Assembly (NCBI RefSeq): GCF_000019165.1 | Contig: NC_010337.2 | Coordinates: 2,657,501-2,721,500 of the forward strand | Direction: 5' to 3' | DNA: 64,000 bases | DNA from: Heliomicrobium modesticaldum Ice1 | GTDB taxonomy: Bacteria > Bacillota > Desulfitobacteriia > Heliobacteriales > Heliobacteriaceae | In this document: positions 54,449-63,124 of the stretch, piece by piece | How the letters are laid out: each line of letters starts with the position of its first letter | How positions within the stretch are numbered: position 1 is the stretch's first letter | Program-made: the position numbers and the translations under genes | Notes under the pieces: generated by a model | Seen by the model: the letters and a program-made list of their open reading frames with translations, nothing else | Database searches by the model: none | What the model was told of the DNA's origin: nothing

Positions 54449-54883
54449 TTAATCGGGGCTTTTGATCAGCAGTTGCTGGCCGATCTCAGCGCCTATGGAC
54501 ACGCCCGACTGGCGCTCCTCTGATTTGATGACGATGTTGATGTGGTTGGGCATGTGGGTCTCGTCGAAACCGGCGATATGGCCGAGAAGCTTGCCTTTTA
54601 AAAAAACCGGATCGCCGGCGACGATGACGCCACCCCCCTTGACCTCGAAAAAAGCGAGATAGGCGATGCGATTGACCTGTTTCCCCGGACCGGCATCGGT
54701 CTCGTCGGTGACGATGATCTCGTGGATCTCGTCCTCAGCTAGGGCTCGTGAGATGGGTTTGATCAGTTGCAAACCCCGATTCTCAAGCTTCCCTTCCAGG
54801 ATCGCTACCAGTTCGCCGACGACATCTTTTTTCTTGGCGTAGGGGTGAACGCGGAGCATCCCTTTGGCATATGGGTCGGACAC
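54449..54883 (-). CDS. Conserved protein of unknown function, first gene of the PLP/FAD operon
   Basis: A 144-residue protein, probably of the DUF6917 type found beside RidA and PLP genes in Clostridia (recognised with moderate confidence). It has no signal or membrane segment. Features: GMLRVHPYAKKKDVVGELVA, YLAFFEVKGGGVIVAGDPVF, HMPNHINIVI. GTG 54883 has AGGGGG upstream. About 240 bp separate it from ridA, so that part of the operon may have an extra control site, though I see none. Confidence 0.6.
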   Translation of the reverse strand: MSDPYAKGMLRVHPYAKKKDVVGELVAILEGKLENRGLQLIKPISRALAEDEIHEIIVTDETDAGPGKQVNRIAYLAFFEVKGGGVIVAGDPVFLKGKLLGHIAGFDETHMPNHINIVIKSEERQSGVSIGAEIGQQLLIKSPD

Positions 54884-54906
54884 GTAGCAGGCCCCCTTTA
54901 GACGAT

Positions 54907-54921
54907 CTATCCAATGGATAG
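54907..54921. promoter_or_regulatory. Palindrome upstream of the PLP/FAD operon, candidate operator
   Basis: CTATCC-AAT-GGATAG, a perfect 6+3+6 palindrome, lies 24 nt before the GTG of the 144-aa protein gene, where the promoter should be. It does not match the Rex consensus. Regulator unknown. Confidence 0.4.
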
Positions 54922-54946
54922 TGTGGCATCTGCCGAACTATTTCAT

Positions 54947-54994
54947 GAAAAAAACCCTCGCTCATTCCACCAGTCAAGGGAATAAACGAGGGTT
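54947..54994 (-). terminator. Terminator of rex
   Basis: AACCCTCG pairs with CGAGGGTT, with an inner TATTCC/GGAAT pair, and is followed by seven Ts on the minus strand. Confidence 0.85.
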
Positions 54995-55081
54995 GCTTCT
55001 TCTCTTATAAACAGCTGATGAAAATAACCTTAGCAATAAGGATTCAAAAAGATAAGCTATGCAAAACAACAGGTTATCCGC

Positions 55082-55717
55082 TTACTGCTTCCTCCGCGAC
55101 CCAAGATGGAAGGTCAAAACCTCCAGGTTCACCGACAGGTCCACATTGCGCAGCTCAACCCTAGGCGGGAGGTTCAAGACACAAGGGGCGAAGTTCAAGA
55201 GCGCGTCCACGCCGGAGTTGACGAGGATGTCGGCCACCTCCTGGGCCACCGTGGCCGGCACGGTGATAATGCCGATGCCTACCTGCTTTTCCTTGACCGT
55301 CTGGGCCAGTTCCTCGATGGGCTGCACGGCGATGTCGTCATACTTTTTGCCGATCTTGGCCGGGTCACTGTCAAAGATCCCAACCAAGTGGAAACCGCGC
55401 TCCCCAAAGCCCCTGTACATGGCGAGGGCAGAGCCGAGATGACCGGCGCCGACGATGACCACGCGCCATTCCCGGTTCAGACGGAGGATATTCAAAATGT
55501 GGTGTTGCAGTTCGTCAACATTGTAGCCGACGCCGCGTGTGCCGAATTCCCCGAAATAGGCCAGATCCTTGCGGACATGGGCGGGACTGACTCCCACCCC
55601 CTCGGCGATCTCTCCCGAAGAAATCATTTGCACGCCCCGCTCTTCCACTTGGCTCAGATAGCGGGAATACATGGACAAGCGGATGATTGTGGCTTCGGGG
55701 ATTTTCAGGGTTTTCAC
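55082..55717 (-). CDS. rex: Redox-sensing transcriptional repressor Rex
   Basis: A 211-residue Rex. N-terminal winged helix: RLSMYSRYLSQVEERGVQMI, SSGEIAEGVGVSPAHVRKDLAYFGEFG (recognition helix). NADH-binding Rossmann domain: VVIVGAGHLGSALAMYRGF near residue 87. The C-terminal helix is domain-swapped in the dimer. It senses the NADH/NAD+ ratio and represses fermentative and respiratory genes. The pit gene ends 17 bp upstream of it, so it may be co-transcribed with pit. Confidence 0.96.
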   Translation of the reverse strand: MKTLKIPEATIIRLSMYSRYLSQVEERGVQMISSGEIAEGVGVSPAHVRKDLAYFGEFGTRGVGYNVDELQHHILNILRLNREWRVVIVGAGHLGSALAMYRGFGERGFHLVGIFDSDPAKIGKKYDDIAVQPIEELAQTVKEKQVGIGIITVPATVAQEVADILVNSGVDALLNFAPCVLNLPPRVELRNVDLSVNLEVLTFHLGSRRKQ

Positions 55718-55733
55718 GCCAAATCCCTTCCTT

Positions 55734-56732
55734 CTAGATACCGATTAACCGATGGATCGCTACGTAAAACAAGGCCGCTACGGCGGCCGACGCCGGTATC
55801 GTAAAAATCCAGGCGGTTACGATACGCTTGGCTACGACCCAACGGACGGCAGAAATGCGTTTGGCCGAGCCTACCCCCATTATACACGAAGATACAACAT
55901 GTGTGGTACTGACCGGCATGCCAAAAAGCGAAGCGCCGTAAATCACCATAGCAGAGCTGAGGTCGGCGGCAAAGCCGTTGATAGGCTCCAGTTTAACGAT
56001 GCGTCCGCCCATGGTGCGGATGATTTTCCAGCCACCGACAGCCGTGCCAAGGGCCATGGCCAGGGCGCAGGCGAAGATGGTCCACTTGGGTACTTCAAAA
56101 GTGGCGATCATGCCGGTACTGAAAAGAGCCATGGTGATGATGCCCATAGACTTCTGGGCATCGTTAGATCCATGGGAAAAGGCGGCCGCCGTCGCGGCCA
56201 GGATTTGCAGGCGCAGGTAGCGCTGATTGACCCGACCTGGCGTCTGTTTGCGCGACAACCACCAGAGGGCATTCATCATGAAAAAGCCGACGACAAGGCC
56301 GATGATCGGCGAGGCGATGAGGATGAAGACGATCTTCTTGACGCCGGCCCACTTCAAAGCGGCGAGCCCTTGTCCGGCCACAACGGCGCCGATGACGCCG
56401 CCGATCAATGCATGGGAGCTGGATGAAGGAATACCGTAATACCAGGTGAGGAGGTTCCAGAAGATAGCCCCGACCAGGGCGGCCAGAATGACCGACAGGG
56501 TGACGGCGGCCGGATTGGCAATATCGGAGCCGATGGTCTTCGCCACAGCAGTACCCGAGAGAGCGCCGACGAAGTTCATCACCGCCGCCAGCATAACGGC
56601 GTGATTCGGGGCGATGGCCCGTGTGGAGACCGATGTAGCGACGGCGTTGGCCGTATCGTGAAAGCCGTTGATATAGTCAAAAGCAAGGGCCAAAAAGACG
56701 ACGGCAAAGACGACAGCTTCAATATTAGGCAT
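55734..56732 (-). CDS. pit: PiT-family inorganic phosphate transporter
   Basis: A 332-residue membrane protein with the duplicated PiT signature: FDYINGFHDTANAVATSVST in the first half and AAFSHGSNDAQKSMGIITMA in the second. GIPSSSSHALIGG and MPVSTTHVVSSCIMG follow them. It imports metal-phosphate with protons. Start ATG 56732 overlaps the upstream DUF47 gene by 8 bp, the standard pairing. Confidence 0.95.
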   Translation of the reverse strand: MPNIEAVVFAVVFLALAFDYINGFHDTANAVATSVSTRAIAPNHAVMLAAVMNFVGALSGTAVAKTIGSDIANPAAVTLSVILAALVGAIFWNLLTWYYGIPSSSSHALIGGVIGAVVAGQGLAALKWAGVKKIVFILIASPIIGLVVGFFMMNALWWLSRKQTPGRVNQRYLRLQILAATAAAFSHGSNDAQKSMGIITMALFSTGMIATFEVPKWTIFACALAMALGTAVGGWKIIRTMGGRIVKLEPINGFAADLSSAMVIYGASLFGMPVSTTHVVSSCIMGVGSAKRISAVRWVVAKRIVTAWIFTIPASAAVAALFYVAIHRLIGI

Positions 56733-57354
56733 TCTTGAGGGCGACTCCTTTGACGATCTTGGCGACGTGCTCGCAGTTGTCAATGGCGTCTTCGACCCGT
56801 TCCCAGATCTCTTTCCACTTGATCAATTCGATGGGTTCATTGATCTCATCGAAAAGCTTCGCCATGCCGCGCCGGTAGATGCGGTCGCCGTCGCTCTCAC
56901 ACTGCTTGATACGAGCACAGGTTTCAATGATCTTCTCCTTTTCCTTGCGGATGTGGCGCATCAATTCAAAGGCGGTGACGAGCAGGCAGGTCGACTCGGC
57001 CAGCACGTTGACAAGCACGACCAGATCTTCGGAGGGTTCGCCTGTCTGATAGAGATGCATGCGTTCAATGGTTCCGTGAATGTTATCGAGGATGTCATCC
57101 AGCCGGTTGCTCAAGGTGTAGATGTCTTCTCGATCGATAGGCGTGATGAAGGTGGCGTTCAACTGGTCGGAGATGTTGGCGGTGATGTCATCACCCTCAT
57201 GTTCGACCTCGGTGATCTCGGCCATCTTGACCGAAAGGAGTTGATAATCCTTCATCAGCGATTGGAAGACGGTCGACCCGCGATGAACGATGCGGGCACT
57301 TTGTTCCAGGAGCGTGAAGAACTTGTCTTCCCGGGGCTTCAATGACAGCAGCAT
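56725..57354 (-). CDS. DUF47/PhoU-like regulator of the PiT transporter
   Basis: A 209-residue all-helical protein. Seen: MAEITEVEHEGDDITANISDQ, TFITPIDREDIYTLSNRLDD and KQCESDGDRIYRRGMAKLFD, the two metal-binding E/DxxxD-type repeats of the PhoU fold. DUF47 proteins act with PiT carriers, probably restraining uptake. It overlaps pit. Confidence 0.93.
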   Translation of the reverse strand: MLLSLKPREDKFFTLLEQSARIVHRGSTVFQSLMKDYQLLSVKMAEITEVEHEGDDITANISDQLNATFITPIDREDIYTLSNRLDDILDNIHGTIERMHLYQTGEPSEDLVVLVNVLAESTCLLVTAFELMRHIRKEKEKIIETCARIKQCESDGDRIYRRGMAKLFDEINEPIELIKWKEIWERVEDAIDNCEHVAKIVKGVALKNA

Positions 57355-57442
57355 GTTTTTAAAACCCTTCTTCCTGTTTTTTACGAAATGCTAACATCCA
57401 TAACCTATTCTTTACGCGCACACCCTAACCATTATATCAGCA

Positions 57443-57476
57443 GAAAATGAGATGGTGAAGCCACCATCTCATTTTT
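57443..57476 (-). terminator. Terminator at the 3' end of folC
   Basis: AAAATGAGATGGTG pairs perfectly with CACCATCTCATTTT (loop AAGC). The structure overlaps the last codons of folC and carries T-runs on both strands. Confidence 0.8.
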
Positions 57477-58848
57477 CGTCTAATATTCGATCATTTTCGC
57501 AGGAAAGGATGATTCCTCGCGCCTCTGCCACCATGTATAGGGAACCGGTGACGACGATCGGAGCATGTCCTTCCCCATCCGCCTTTTCAGGATCCTGTGC
57601 TGACAGCCGGGCCATCTCCAACGCTTCGCCGATGTCAGACACGACAGTGACGCTGTCACAACGGCGAGCCGCCAGGGACGCCAATGCCTGCCACTCGCCG
57701 GCGCGAGGGCTGTTGGGCCTTGTGACGATGATGGCCTTAGCCAGGGGGGCCAGGATGTCGACGACCCGTTCCCGCTCTTTGTCAGCCAGCATGCCCAGGA
57801 CGAAGACATACTTCCCCGCTCCTTCCTCCCGAAGCGCAGCGGCCAAGGAAAGGGCGCCGGCCACATTGTGAGCGCCGTCGAGCAGGAAGGGGCCGATCCT
57901 CTCTAGACGACCGGGCCAGCTAACCTGGCCTAACCCCGCTTCCAGGTGGTCAGCGCGCCAATCAAACCCCTTTTCCTTTGCTGCTTCCAAGACAGCCACG
58001 GCAGTCGCCAGATTCGCCTGTTGGTGCCTGCCAGACAAGGGCGGTGTGAGGGGACCGTAGATGCCGAAGCGGCCCTCGACAAGGATCCCTGCCCTCCTCG
58101 CAGTTACAGGATACCATCTGACGGGAGTGGCACTCGGCAGTCTCGGCCCCTGGCGAAGGACCTGGATGATCGGCGCGCCAAGGCGCTGCGCTTTTTCCCG
58201 AAGCACCGCCAAGACAGCAGCATCGTCGCTGGCCGTCACCAGCGGGACACCTGCTTTGACGATCCCTGCTTTGACGGCAGCGATCTCCGGCAGCGTCGTC
58301 CCCAGGTAGTCCATGTGATCGAAGGAAACATTGGTGATGCAGGCGACGATGGGTGTCACTACGTTCGTCGAATCGATAGATCCACCGAGACCCACCTCCA
58401 AGACGACCACATCGACGGCTTCACGGGCGAAATAGAGCAACGATAGAGCCGTCCAGACCTCAAACTCGGTGGGGTGCTCAAACCCTCCGGCGACCATCGC
58501 CTCCAGGTGGGGCCGCAGTTCAGCGATCAACGCCGCCATCGTCTCCTTCGGGATGGGTTTGCCGTTGATGCGAGTCCGCTCGGTGTAACAGTGCAGGTGG
58601 GGCGACGTGAACAAACCCACGCGATGGCCAGCGGCCTGCAGCACGGCGGCGGTCATCACGGAGGTGGATCCCTTGCCGTTGGTGCCTCCGATATGAATGA
58701 AGGCGGGGCGCTTTTTGCGGTGCGGCTCGCCGAGGCGACGCAGCAGCTCGGTGATGCGGCCAAGGCCGAAGTTGAAGCCGAACTTGGTCAGGTCTTTCAA
58801 ATAGGCCAGCGCGTCATCATAAGAAACATCCTTCGCCTTCCGATTCAT
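57469..58848 (-). CDS. folC: Bifunctional folylpolyglutamate synthase/dihydrofolate synthase
   Basis: A 459-residue Mur-ligase-fold enzyme. ATP loop IHIGGTNGKGSTSVM near residue 52. Folate signature GLFTSPHLHCYTERTRING. Mg site LEVGLGGSIDSTNVV. C-terminal LLDGAHNVAGALSLA near residue 320. It adds glutamates to folates. It starts 1 bp after valS stops, so the two are co-transcribed from the T-box-controlled valS promoter. Confidence 0.95.
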   Translation of the reverse strand: MNRKAKDVSYDDALAYLKDLTKFGFNFGLGRITELLRRLGEPHRKKRPAFIHIGGTNGKGSTSVMTAAVLQAAGHRVGLFTSPHLHCYTERTRINGKPIPKETMAALIAELRPHLEAMVAGGFEHPTEFEVWTALSLLYFAREAVDVVVLEVGLGGSIDSTNVVTPIVACITNVSFDHMDYLGTTLPEIAAVKAGIVKAGVPLVTASDDAAVLAVLREKAQRLGAPIIQVLRQGPRLPSATPVRWYPVTARRAGILVEGRFGIYGPLTPPLSGRHQQANLATAVAVLEAAKEKGFDWRADHLEAGLGQVSWPGRLERIGPFLLDGAHNVAGALSLAAALREEGAGKYVFVLGMLADKERERVVDILAPLAKAIIVTRPNSPRAGEWQALASLAARRCDSVTVVSDIGEALEMARLSAQDPEKADGEGHAPIVVTGSLYMVAEARGIILSCENDRILDEK

Positions 58849-61533
58849 TTAATTCCCCAGCGATGTGAGGGTGCGCAGGCGCTCCTCCAGGGCAGCCTTT
58901 TTGCGGAGAGCCTCCCCTTCCTTCTCGCGCTCCTTGGCGACCACCTCAGCTGGCGCTTTGGCCACAAAGCCGGCGTTGTTCAATTTGCTGCCGAGGCGGC
59001 GGACCTCGTCCTCAACGGCTCGCAGTTCCTTGGTCAAGCGGTCGATCTCCTTGGTCAGGTCGATGAGCCCTTTCAACGGCAGGTAGATGGCCGTATCGCC
59101 GACGATGGCCGTCGCCGCCCCCTCGGACTGGCCGTAGCCGATCCCTTCAATCGCCACCTGAGAGGCGCCGGCCAGGTTGACGATGTAGGCGGCGCCCTGG
59201 GTGAGGACCCGGCGCTGCTTTTCGTTGCCGCAAACCAGGATCACCTCGGCACGCTTGCCCGGCGCCACGTTCATCTCCGCCCGGATGTTGCGGATAGCGC
59301 GGATGACATCCATGACCAGAGCCATCTCTTCCTCAATGGAGGAGTTGATGCGCTCCGGCTCCGCTTCCGGCCAGGGCGCCACCATGATCGATTCGCCGTG
59401 GTGGGGCAGTTGCTGCCAGATCTCTTCCGTCAAGAAGGGCATGAAGGGATGGAGCAGTTGCAGGGTGCCGCGCAACACGTAGGTGAGCACCTGCTGGGCC
59501 GTCTGACGGGAAGCAGCTGCGTCAGCGACGCCCACCTCCTTGCCGTACAGGCGCGGTTTGGCCAGTTCGATGTACCAGTCGCAGTACTCATTCCAGAGGA
59601 ATTCATAGAGCAGACGGGCCGCCTCGCCCAGGTCGTACCGTTCCAGCGCCGCCGTCGTCTCGCCGATCAAGCGGTTGTAGCGCGAGAGGATCCAGCGGTC
59701 GGCCAGGGTCAGCTCACCCCAAGGCTGATGGATCGCAAAGCCCTCCAGGTTCATCAGGACGAAGCGGGAGGCGTTCCAGATCTTGTTGGCAAAGTTGCGG
59801 ATCCCTTCCAGACGTTCAAAATGGAAACGGATATCATTGCCGGGCGTGTTGCCGGTGACGAGCATGAAGCGCAGCGTATCGGCGCCGTACTGGTCGATGA
59901 TCTCGATGGGGTCGACACCGTTGCCGAGGGACTTAGACATCTTGCGGCCCTGGGCATCCAGGATCAGGCCGTGGATGAAAACCTCCCGGAAGGGTACGTC
60001 GCCCATGAACTCGAGGCCCATGAAGACCATGCGGGCCACCCAGAAGAAGATGATATCCCGGCCGGTGACGAGGACCGATGTAGGGTAATACTTGACCAAC
60101 TCCGGCGTCTTTTCCGGCCAGCCGAGCGTCGAGAAGGGCCAGAGACCGGAGGAGAACCAGGTATCAAGCACATCGGGATCCTGCTCGAAGTGGCTGGCGC
60201 CGCATTTGGGGCAGACCTCGGGCAGTTCCTCGGCGCGGCCGCAATAGATATAGTCACAGTCGTCACAGTACCAGACAGGGATGCGATGGCCCCACCAGAG
60301 TTGCCGCGAGATGCACCAGTCGCGGATGTTTTCCAGCCAGCCCAGGTAGATCTTGGTGAACCGCTCCGGCACGAACTTGAGCCGACCGTTCTTGACGACC
60401 TCCATGGCCGGTTCTGCCAGGGGCTTCATGCGGACGAACCACTGAGGCGACACCATTGGTTCGACGACGGTGTCACAGCGGTAGCACTGGCCGACGGCGT
60501 GGACATGGTCGTTCACCTTGACGAGAAAGCCCTTGGCCTCCAGATCCTTGACGATACGCTTGCGGCATTCGTAGCGGTCCTGTCCGACATAGGGGCCGGC
60601 TTCCTCGTTCATGACCGCTTCCTTCGTCATTACAGTGATCTGGGGCAGGTTGTGACGTAAGGCCACCTCGAAGTCGTTCGGGTCATGAGCCGGGGTGATC
60701 TTGACGACGCCGGTGCCAAAGGCGGGGTCTACATAGGCGTCGGCGATGACGGGAATAGCCCGGTTGAGGATGGGCAGGATGACCATCTTGCCGATCAGGT
60801 GCTTGTAGCGGTCATCGTCAGGGTGGACGGCCACTGCCGTGTCGCCGAGCATCGTCTCCGGACGGGTCGTTGCCACGACCACCTCCCCATCGCCATCCTG
60901 AACGGGATAGCGGATGTGCCAGAGATGGCCGCCGCGCTCCTCATGCTCCACCTCGATATCGGAGATGGTCGTCTGGCACTTGGGACACCAGTTGATGATC
61001 CGGTTGCCCCGATAGATCAAACCTTTTTCATAGAGACGGATGAAGACCTCCTGGACCGCCTCGGAACAACCCTCGTCCATGGTGAAACGCTCGCGGGTCC
61101 AGTCACAGGAGGTTCCCAAGGTGCGCAGTTGCGTCGTGATGCGTGTGCCGTACTGGTGCTTCCAGTCCCAGACCCTCTCCAGAAAGGCCTCCCGTCCCAG
61201 GTCATACTTGGAGAGACCTTCTTTTGCCAGGGCCTCTTCCACCTTGGCCTGGGTGGCGATGCCGGCATGGTCCGTGCCGGGAACCCAGAGCACGTGATAA
61301 CCCTGCATCCGCTTGAAACGGGAGAGGATGTCCTGGAGGGTGTTGTCCATGGCGTGGCCCAGGTGTAGGCTACCGGTCACGTTCGGCGGCGGCATGACAA
61401 CAGAAAAGGCTTTGCCGCCGCTTTGTACGTCAGCCGTAAAATAACCTTTCTCACTCCACCATGCATACCATTTCGACTCCACCTGTTTCGGATCGTAGGT
61501 TTTGGATAAACCGGAAGTTGTCGCTTCGCTCAC
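58849..61533 (-). CDS. valS: Valyl-tRNA synthetase
   Basis: An 894-residue class I synthetase. HIGH motif in PNVTGSLHLGHAMDN near residue 53. CP1 editing domain TRPETMLGDTAVAVHPDD near 220. KMSKS in RKMSKSLGNGVDP near residue 530. Anticodon-binding helices follow, and a C-terminal coiled coil (KGLIDLTKEIDRLTKELRAV). It charges tRNA-Val and edits Thr. The leader (61625-61850) carries a T-box, so uncharged tRNA-Val should induce it. Confidence 0.97.
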   Translation of the reverse strand: MSEATTSGLSKTYDPKQVESKWYAWWSEKGYFTADVQSGGKAFSVVMPPPNVTGSLHLGHAMDNTLQDILSRFKRMQGYHVLWVPGTDHAGIATQAKVEEALAKEGLSKYDLGREAFLERVWDWKHQYGTRITTQLRTLGTSCDWTRERFTMDEGCSEAVQEVFIRLYEKGLIYRGNRIINWCPKCQTTISDIEVEHEERGGHLWHIRYPVQDGDGEVVVATTRPETMLGDTAVAVHPDDDRYKHLIGKMVILPILNRAIPVIADAYVDPAFGTGVVKITPAHDPNDFEVALRHNLPQITVMTKEAVMNEEAGPYVGQDRYECRKRIVKDLEAKGFLVKVNDHVHAVGQCYRCDTVVEPMVSPQWFVRMKPLAEPAMEVVKNGRLKFVPERFTKIYLGWLENIRDWCISRQLWWGHRIPVWYCDDCDYIYCGRAEELPEVCPKCGASHFEQDPDVLDTWFSSGLWPFSTLGWPEKTPELVKYYPTSVLVTGRDIIFFWVARMVFMGLEFMGDVPFREVFIHGLILDAQGRKMSKSLGNGVDPIEIIDQYGADTLRFMLVTGNTPGNDIRFHFERLEGIRNFANKIWNASRFVLMNLEGFAIHQPWGELTLADRWILSRYNRLIGETTAALERYDLGEAARLLYEFLWNEYCDWYIELAKPRLYGKEVGVADAAASRQTAQQVLTYVLRGTLQLLHPFMPFLTEEIWQQLPHHGESIMVAPWPEAEPERINSSIEEEMALVMDVIRAIRNIRAEMNVAPGKRAEVILVCGNEKQRRVLTQGAAYIVNLAGASQVAIEGIGYGQSEGAATAIVGDTAIYLPLKGLIDLTKEIDRLTKELRAVEDEVRRLGSKLNNAGFVAKAPAEVVAKEREKEGEALRKKAALEERLRTLTSLGN

Positions 61534-61624
61534 TTGATTTCATTCCTCCCGTCCTATTCCCATCGGTCGGCAGCGAATGACTGCCCATTCCCCCCGGGAG
61601 AAGCTCCCCGGGATTCAAAAACAA

Positions 61625-61850
61625 AAAGCACCCCGTCCGGCAAAGGACGGAGTGCTCCGCGGTACCACCTTTGTTCTTCCGACCGCCGGTGAAGGCAGCC
61701 GAAAAAGCGCTCTTGGGGGACGATAACGGGTCCAACCGGCCGCTTGGCACTCCGGGGCGACTTCCACCGCGCCACCCAGCGACCTTCCAGCCAGGGGATA
61801 ACACCCGGGTCGCCTCTCTGCAGGGTTTATAACGGTGTACTCCTCCCCAT
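61625..61850 (-). ncRNA. T-box leader of valS-folC
   Basis: On the minus strand: stem I begins near GAGGAGTACACC, with AGAGAGGCGACC after it. The specifier region reads GGTGGAAGTCGCC, consistent with a GUC (Val) codon. The T-box GGTGGTACCGCGG lies at 61657-61669, whose UGGN part pairs with the tRNA end. The terminator is GCACTCCGTCC/GGACGGGGTGC followed by TTTTTG. The alternative antiterminator uses the T-box arm. The specifier assignment is by eye. Confidence 0.92.
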
Positions 61851-61897
61851 CGACGTTTTCACCCGATGGATCTGCCCTTTATGTTAGGGATTTTGTG

Positions 61898-62869
61898 TTA
61901 CTTTGTCAAGTTCGCCAGCACCTGTTCCGCCGCCGTGTGCGGGTCGAGGGTGCGCTGGATCACCTCGTCAAGGATGCGATCCCACTCGCCTGTTTTTTCC
62001 ACCTTATTCCGGATCAGGTCCTTGATGTGATGCTCGATCACTTCCCGCAGTTCCAGCTTGATGCGCTGTTTGCGTTCGTCGGCGAGCTTGCCTGTCGTCT
62101 CCAGATGATCGCGGTGCTTCTGAATCGCCGCCAGCAGTTGATCAATGCCACTGTCGCGCATGGCCACCGTCCGGACAACGGGAGGACGCCACTGCTGAGC
62201 AGCGCCGGGGCGGGTGCGGGCGCCCAGATCGAGCATGACCTCGATCTCGGTGACGACGCGGTCTGCCCCTTCCAGGTCGGCCTTGTTGACGGCGAAGACA
62301 TCGGCGATCTCCATGATGCCAGCCTTGATAGCCTGGATCGAGTCGCCGGCGCCGGGGGTGAGCACGACGACGGTCGTGTCGGCGGCCGTCATGATCTCCA
62401 ATTCGGACTGACCGACGCCGACTGTTTCGACGAGGATGTAGTCGCAGCCGAAGACATCGAGTACCTTGAGCACCTCCTTCGTCGCCCGGGCCAAGCCGCC
62501 CAGGCTACCCCGGGTGCCCATGGAGCGGATAAAGACTTCCTTGTCCATATAATGCTCATTCATGCGGATGCGATCACCGAGGATCGCGCCGCCGGTAAAG
62601 GGACTTGTCGGGTCGACGGCGACAACACCGACCTTCTTGCCCTGCTTGCGCAGGCCGGAGATCAGGCGATCTGTCAGGCTCGACTTGCCGGCGCCGGGCG
62701 AGCCGGTGATGCCGACGATGTAGGCCTTGCCTGTATAGGGATGGAGGGCTTTCAGCAGTTCCTGTTTCTCAGGTCCGCCGTTCTCCACGAGGGTGATCAT
62801 CTTGGCCGCCACCCGTCGCTCGCCGGCGAGCAGGGCAGGAATCTGGTCGATCATGGAATCATGCACCAC
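61898..62869 (-). CDS. meaB: MeaB/ArgK-type G protein chaperone of B12-dependent mutases
   Basis: A 323-residue GTPase. P-loop GITGSPGAGKSSLTDRLI near residue 53; base motif VVAVDPTSPFTGGAILGDR; Walker B-like ILVETVGVGQSELEI; G4 NKAD. A C-terminal dimerisation helix ends the protein. Family knowledge: MeaB protects and reloads adenosylcobalamin in methylmalonyl-CoA mutase and relatives. No mutase gene is adjacent; the nearest B12-domain protein is at 45-47 kb. GTG start after AGGTGG. Confidence 0.93.
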   Translation of the reverse strand: MVHDSMIDQIPALLAGERRVAAKMITLVENGGPEKQELLKALHPYTGKAYIVGITGSPGAGKSSLTDRLISGLRKQGKKVGVVAVDPTSPFTGGAILGDRIRMNEHYMDKEVFIRSMGTRGSLGGLARATKEVLKVLDVFGCDYILVETVGVGQSELEIMTAADTTVVVLTPGAGDSIQAIKAGIMEIADVFAVNKADLEGADRVVTEIEVMLDLGARTRPGAAQQWRPPVVRTVAMRDSGIDQLLAAIQKHRDHLETTGKLADERKQRIKLELREVIEHHIKDLIRNKVEKTGEWDRILDEVIQRTLDPHTAAEQVLANLTK

Positions 62870-63124
62870 CTGTACTCATTTTGTCAAAAGGGGATCAAAT
62901 CTGGCCGGCCTTTCACCCGGTGGGGCGTCCGATCATACACCTTATGCGCTACCTGTGCGGTAATGGTTATGCTTTGTCCCGGCGGTTAGATCTGTTCTGC
63001 TGATCTTCCGCGTCCGTCAACAATCACGTTCGGTGGGTATTCGTTCGATCCTGACAGAATTCCTGCATAGGTTTTTTTGTTCGATAATTCACAAACGTCC
63101 GAACTTCATCGAGACGCTGACATG
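62870..63124. other. Intergenic stretch upstream of meaB
   Basis: No gene found. It should hold the meaB promoter, but no convincing pair of hexamers was identified. Confidence 0.4.
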
